A DNA stretch of 8,545 bases. Source: Desulfurococcales archaeon. GTDB taxonomy: Archaea; Thermoproteota; Thermoprotei_A; Sulfolobales; Desulfurococcaceae. The position numbers were made by a program, and so were the translations under genes. How positions within the stretch are numbered: position 1 is the stretch's first letter; the number at the start of each line of letters is the position of its first letter. Under the pieces are notes generated by a model. That model was not told where the DNA came from, made no database searches, and was given only the letters and a program-made list of their open reading frames with translations. Shown here piece after piece: positions 6,666-8,545 of the stretch. The stretch is from the NCBI GenBank assembly GCA_027064845.1, contig JAMOPC010000250.1, positions 1 to 8,545 on the forward strand, given 5' to 3'.

Positions 6666-6734
6666 TTAGCTATTCAGTGGGGACGGGTTCCGCTCATCTC
6701 TTAATCGCACGATGGCGTATTCATCATTAGCTAA
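6666..6734 (-). ncRNA. Box C/D guide sRNA (sRNA B)
   Basis: The minus strand shows a complete C/D sRNA of about 69 nt: 5' stem TTAGCTA (6734-6728), box C ATGATGA (6727-6721), a 12-nt guide ATACGCCATCGT (6720-6709), box D' GCGA (6708-6705, degenerate), a 4-nt linker, box C' GAGATGA (6700-6694, one mismatch), a 16-nt spacer GCGGAACCCGTCCCCA (6693-6678), box D CTGA (6677-6674), one base, then 3' stem TAGCTAA (6672-6666). The two stem arms are exact complements. Such RNAs form an RNP with L7Ae, Nop5 and fibrillarin that 2'-O-methylates the target base paired five nt upstream of D or D'. Predicted targets are UGGGGACGGGUUCCGC (fifth base, G) and ACGAUGGCGUAU (fifth base, U). Which rRNA or tRNA carries them I could not determine. 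Confidence 0.88.
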
Positions 6735-6758
6735 TTTCCAACTAGTATAATTTAAGGG

Positions 6759-6765
6759 TTTAAAA
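6759..6765 (-). promoter_or_regulatory. Candidate TATA box for sRNA B
   Basis: TTTTAAA on the minus strand is centred about 26 nt before 6736, which is where the 5' stem of sRNA B begins. The match between predicted start and RNA end supports a dedicated promoter between the two sRNAs, which could also drive priL. Confidence 0.5.
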
Positions 6766-6771
6766 TGTGTC

Positions 6772-6854
6772 TGCGGGAATCAGCGCTTTGGCCCCACATC
6801 ACTTCTCAGACGACCTCCCAGGTAATGGGAGGTCCCCATTCATCATTTCCCGCA
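6772..6854 (-). ncRNA. Box C/D guide sRNA with inserted hairpin (sRNA A)
   Basis: About 83 nt on the minus strand. The terminal stem TGCGGGAA (6854-6847) pairs exactly with TTCCCGCA (6779-6772). Box C is ATGATGA (6846-6840), box D' CTGA (6809-6806), the linker GAA, box C' GTGATGT (6802-6796), then a 12-nt guide GGGGCCAAAGCG (6795-6784) and box D CTGA (6783-6780). The D guide predicts target CGCUUUGGCCCC, with methylation at the fifth base (U). The C-D' spacer is 30 nt instead of about 12 and holds a perfect 8-bp hairpin. It lies 29 nt after the stop of the 175-residue gene and 37 nt before sRNA B, same strand. The target RNA was not identified. The short reading frame on the opposite strand is a shadow. 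Confidence 0.9.
6812..6834 (-). repeat. 8-bp hairpin inside the C-D' spacer of sRNA A
   Basis: GACCTCCC (6834-6827) and GGGAGGTC (6819-6812) are exact complements around the 7-nt loop ATTACCT. The 3' arm occupies most of the position where the D' guide should lie. A weaker alternative stem, ATGGG (6839-6835) with CCCAT (6829-6825), would free the 15 nt before D' for target pairing. Confidence 0.75.
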
Positions 6855-6878
6855 TCCATTATATAGAGTTGTTTGCTA

Positions 6879-6889
6879 GGTATTTATTC
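6879..6889 (-). promoter_or_regulatory. Candidate TATA box for sRNA A
   Basis: GAATAAATACC on the minus strand is centred about 26 nt before 6859, close to the predicted 5' end of sRNA A. It overlaps the stop codon of the preceding gene. Read-through from that gene followed by processing is the alternative. Confidence 0.35.
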
Positions 6890-7411
6890 TATCCTAAAAT
6901 ATATTGCTTCTCTACCACCAACCCTCGTTCCCGGCTTAACTCTAAAGAATAGCGTTCTACCATTTGGTTCAACGAAGTAAGGCACTCCGAGCTCGGCCTT
7001 AACGATCTTAGCGTTTTCTGGGAAAAACCAGAAGACTATGTATTCGTATTCAGCTACTTCTTCTTCATAAATATTCTCGTATTTATTGAGTCCTTTTCTT
7101 AACTCGCCCTTGAACTCTATCAAGAAAACTATGTAGGGAAGCTCTGGTTTGCCTCTGACACCTATTTCAACATCTATTACTCTCGGAGGCGCTTCTATAT
7201 CATTTATTAGTACTTTTTCCTTGTCAAGATAGTACTGCATATTGTCTGCAAGCATCTGCCTCTCTTCTTCAAGCAATGTAGGTTTAGATAATAGTTTCCA
7301 ATAATATCTGTCCGGGTCCCAGTAATCAAAGACTATAACTTGGTCTACAAGTCCTGTTTCATGCATGTAGAAGTATCCGTGAGCATATAATGGTTTAACG
7401 TTTTCACTCAT
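6884..7411 (-). CDS. Unknown soluble protein coupled to the membrane regulator
   Basis: A 175-residue protein with no signal peptide or membrane segment, so cytosolic. It alternates hydrophobic strands with acidic segments: HGYFYMHETGLVDQVIVFDYWDPDRYYWKLL near the start, a helical region LLEEERQMLADNMQYYLDKEKVLI (46-69), then IVFLIEFKGELRK and YEYIVFWFFP strands, ending in a beta-rich GREAIYFRIE. It is rich in Tyr, Phe and Glu. I recognise no family and no catalytic motif. The ATG at 7411 overlaps the stop of the regulator gene by 8 nt (ATGAGTGA), and GAGGAG (7424-7419) lies 7 nt upstream, so translation is coupled and the two products are expected to act together. It could be an effector, a partner, or the cytosolic half of a signalling pair; none of this is shown directly. 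Confidence 0.8.
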   Translation of the reverse strand: MSENVKPLYAHGYFYMHETGLVDQVIVFDYWDPDRYYWKLLSKPTLLEEERQMLADNMQYYLDKEKVLINDIEAPPRVIDVEIGVRGKPELPYIVFLIEFKGELRKGLNKYENIYEEEVAEYEYIVFWFFPENAKIVKAELGVPYFVEPNGRTLFFRVKPGTRVGGREAIYFRIE

Positions 7412-8426
7412 TCTCTTTCTCCTCTAATAATTTTTCATATAGTTGTTTACCCTTGGGTGTAAGCTTGATTATATTGTATTTACCTTTCCTAATTATTTCT
7501 ACAATCCCTTCTTTCGCTAATCTATTAACTCGTCTACTAATAGTTGATTTAGGCTTACCTGTTTTCCTTACCAATTCACTCTGCTTAATACCTTGCTCAG
7601 GGTATTTACCTACTATTAATAGTATGTCACGAATGGTTTCGTCACTTAAAAGATCTGTTGCTGGTATAGTTTCAACTTCTATACGCATGGTTCTCCTCCT
7701 AAACAGAATGAATAATAAGATGACAGCAATTGCGATGACTAACAGTCCTATATAGTAGTAATAGTCTCCAAAAGCACCAGCAATAGTTGTTGTCCCTGTT
7801 TCGCTTACTGGTGATTCATAACTACCTAGTTCTTCCAAGGATTTCTCCGCAATAACAAAAGTATAAGTGTATGGATAAGACAAATATATTATGACATATT
7901 TTTCACTGTAACTCGTTTTCGCCCCGATCTTCGGATACACTTTTACGTCATAAGTATTGAGGAAAGAAACTTTTGCAATAAAATCATTAGTTATGTTAGT
8001 ATAACTGCTTAAATCAAGGAAGAGCATGTAGAGTCCAACACCAACTTCTTCTACATAATTGTACAGCATATAGTTAATAGTAATTGATGCTGAATTGTTA
8101 ACAATTACTTTCAAAACATTTTCTTTTTGATCAATACTGTATAGTAAATGATTATTACCAGATCTAACATCTAGGATAGCGTATTTGCTATTATTTTTAG
8201 TTGGTGGTACTAAGGGTATTACTGCTATATAGGTTTCATTACTGGTTTGTTTAAATGTTATATTTTCTTCTACATAACCTATGTTATCTGATATATCAAA
8301 GAAAATATTTATTGAAACACTTTGAAATACTGTATTAGTTCCTTCTCCTCTAGTAATAATTGGGGAAATAAAAGACAATAATATTATCGAAAGAATCAAA
8401 ATAACAGGTTTAACACATGATCGCAC
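7404..8426 (-). CDS. Membrane-anchored winged-helix transcription regulator
   Basis: A 340-residue one-component regulator. Residues 1-29 are a signal peptide (VILILSIILLSFISPII). Residues 30-222 form a beta-rich extracytoplasmic domain with several N-x-S/T sequons. A single membrane helix at 224-242 (YYIGLLVIAIAVILLFILF) is followed by the stop-transfer RRR. Residues 259-335 are a cytosolic MarR/IclR-like winged helix: SDETIRDILLIVGKYP, KQSELVRKTG, the recognition helix KPKSTISRRVNRLAKEGIV, and the wing IIRKGKYNIIKLTPKG. Proteins of this layout are common in archaea, but ligands are mostly unknown. It should sense something outside and act on DNA from the membrane. The GTG start is well supported by GGTGA (8437-8433) at 6 nt. 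Its stop overlaps the start of the next gene. DNA targets are not visible, though autoregulation is plausible. Confidence 0.85.
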   Translation of the reverse strand: MRSCVKPVILILSIILLSFISPIITRGEGTNTVFQSVSINIFFDISDNIGYVEENITFKQTSNETYIAVIPLVPPTKNNSKYAILDVRSGNNHLLYSIDQKENVLKVIVNNSASITINYMLYNYVEEVGVGLYMLFLDLSSYTNITNDFIAKVSFLNTYDVKVYPKIGAKTSYSEKYVIIYLSYPYTYTFVIAEKSLEELGSYESPVSETGTTTIAGAFGDYYYYIGLLVIAIAVILLFILFRRRTMRIEVETIPATDLLSDETIRDILLIVGKYPEQGIKQSELVRKTGKPKSTISRRVNRLAKEGIVEIIRKGKYNIIKLTPKGKQLYEKLLEEKENE

Positions 8427-8432
8427 TTCTAT

Positions 8433-8437
8433 TCACC
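8433..8437 (-). promoter_or_regulatory. Ribosome binding site fixing the GTG start at 8426
   Basis: GGTGA on the minus strand ends 6 nt before GTG 8426, the best crenarchaeal ribosome site in the window. It supports a GTG start for the membrane regulator and a transcript with a short leader. Confidence 0.65.
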
Positions 8438-8450
8438 ACAACAATATAGA

Positions 8451-8468
8451 TATTTAAAAATATTAATA
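8451..8468 (-). promoter_or_regulatory. Candidate TATA region of the regulator operon
   Basis: The minus strand reads TATTAATATTTTTAAATA. Transcription 26 nt downstream of its centre would begin around 8430-8438, at or just before the ribosome site. It probably drives the regulator and the 175-residue gene. Confidence 0.45.
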
Positions 8469-8472
8469 ATGT

Positions 8473-8483
8473 GTTATGATAAC
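8473..8483. promoter_or_regulatory. Palindrome GTTATGATAAC, possible operator
   Basis: GTTAT and ATAAC are exact inverted half-sites around one base, just upstream of the TATA region of the winged-helix gene. Dimeric winged-helix regulators often bind such sites near their own promoter. The palindrome is short and in AT-rich DNA, so chance is a real possibility. Confidence 0.25.
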
Positions 8484-8495
8484 GTTCTGCTAAAA

Positions 8496-8545
8496 TTATC
8501 TCTTCTTAATAGCTATAGCTATAGCAACTATTATCAATAACACTA
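8496..8545 (-). CDS. C-terminal tail of a membrane-anchored protein (cut by edge)
   Basis: One minus-strand frame entering from the right edge gives VLLIIVAIAIAIKKR and then TAA (8498-8496). A hydrophobic stretch followed by a basic KKR end is the usual C-terminal anchor of archaeal surface proteins. Only 15 residues are visible, so this is a composition-based call; the GCTATA-type repeat at 8510-8526 partly dictates the alternating Ala-Ile. The gap to the regulator start is 69 bp and holds that gene's promoter. Confidence 0.45.
   Translation of the reverse strand, partial: VLLIIVAIAIAIKKR

Noticed and set aside
6767..6952. 61-codon plus-strand frame
   Set aside because: It lies over sRNA A and the end of the 175-residue gene on the other strand, has no ribosome site, and its low-complexity product resembles no protein.
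7453..7755. 100-codon plus-strand frame
   Set aside because: It is antisense to the winged-helix and membrane segment of the regulator, whose protein features are clear.
8510..8526. AGCTATAGCTATAGC short repeat
   Set aside because: It is only two to three units, inside the coding end of a probable membrane anchor, and fits alternating Ala-Ile codons.
1..8545. CRISPR arrays, insertion sequences, integrase or attachment sites
   Set aside because: No regular 24-37 bp repeats with spacers, no transposase or recombinase motifs and no long terminal inverted repeats were seen.

Overview
The window looks like ordinary chromosome of a hyperthermophilic crenarchaeon, most likely Desulfurococcales and Staphylothermus-like. 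Supporting signs are the AT-rich DNA with a few compact GC-rich islands, a split archaeal primase large subunit (PriL), box C/D guide sRNAs, GGTGA/GAGGAG ribosome binding sites with many TTG and GTG starts, A/T-rich TATA elements, and secreted proteins dense in N-glycosylation sequons. The taxon is inference; no rRNA gene is present.

Layout. Positions 1-1509 (minus) hold an edge-truncated helical protein of unknown function downstream of a family 4 glycosyltransferase. A 137-bp divergent gap leads to an RsmB/NSUN-type RNA m5C methyltransferase (1647-3014, plus). A GC-rich intergenic block (3001-3236) follows. It contains a possible degenerate box C/D array on the minus strand, then a promoter, a 20-codon Cys-rich mini-ORF and a hairpin leading into a secreted, C-terminally anchored glycoprotein (3237-4424, plus).

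From 4438 to the right edge every gene is on the minus strand. In transcription order they are: the tail of a membrane protein (8545-8496); a transmembrane one-component regulator with a cytosolic winged helix (8426-7404); a translationally coupled unknown 175-residue protein (7411-6884); two tandem box C/D sRNAs (6854-6772 and 6734-6666); priL (6654-5515); a PAP2-like membrane protein (5481-4909); and a DUF488 protein (4884-4438).

The strongest non-protein content is the sRNA pair, which does not depend on any ORF. Both have exact C and D boxes and closed terminal stems, and 12-nt guides are visible. One has an 8-bp hairpin inserted in its C-D' spacer. The other ends 11 nt before the first possible priL start codon. 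The translation and RNA-modification genes (methyltransferase, C/D guides) and the replication gene (priL) are housekeeping. The surface glycoprotein and the membrane-anchored regulator with its partner are the least understood genes.
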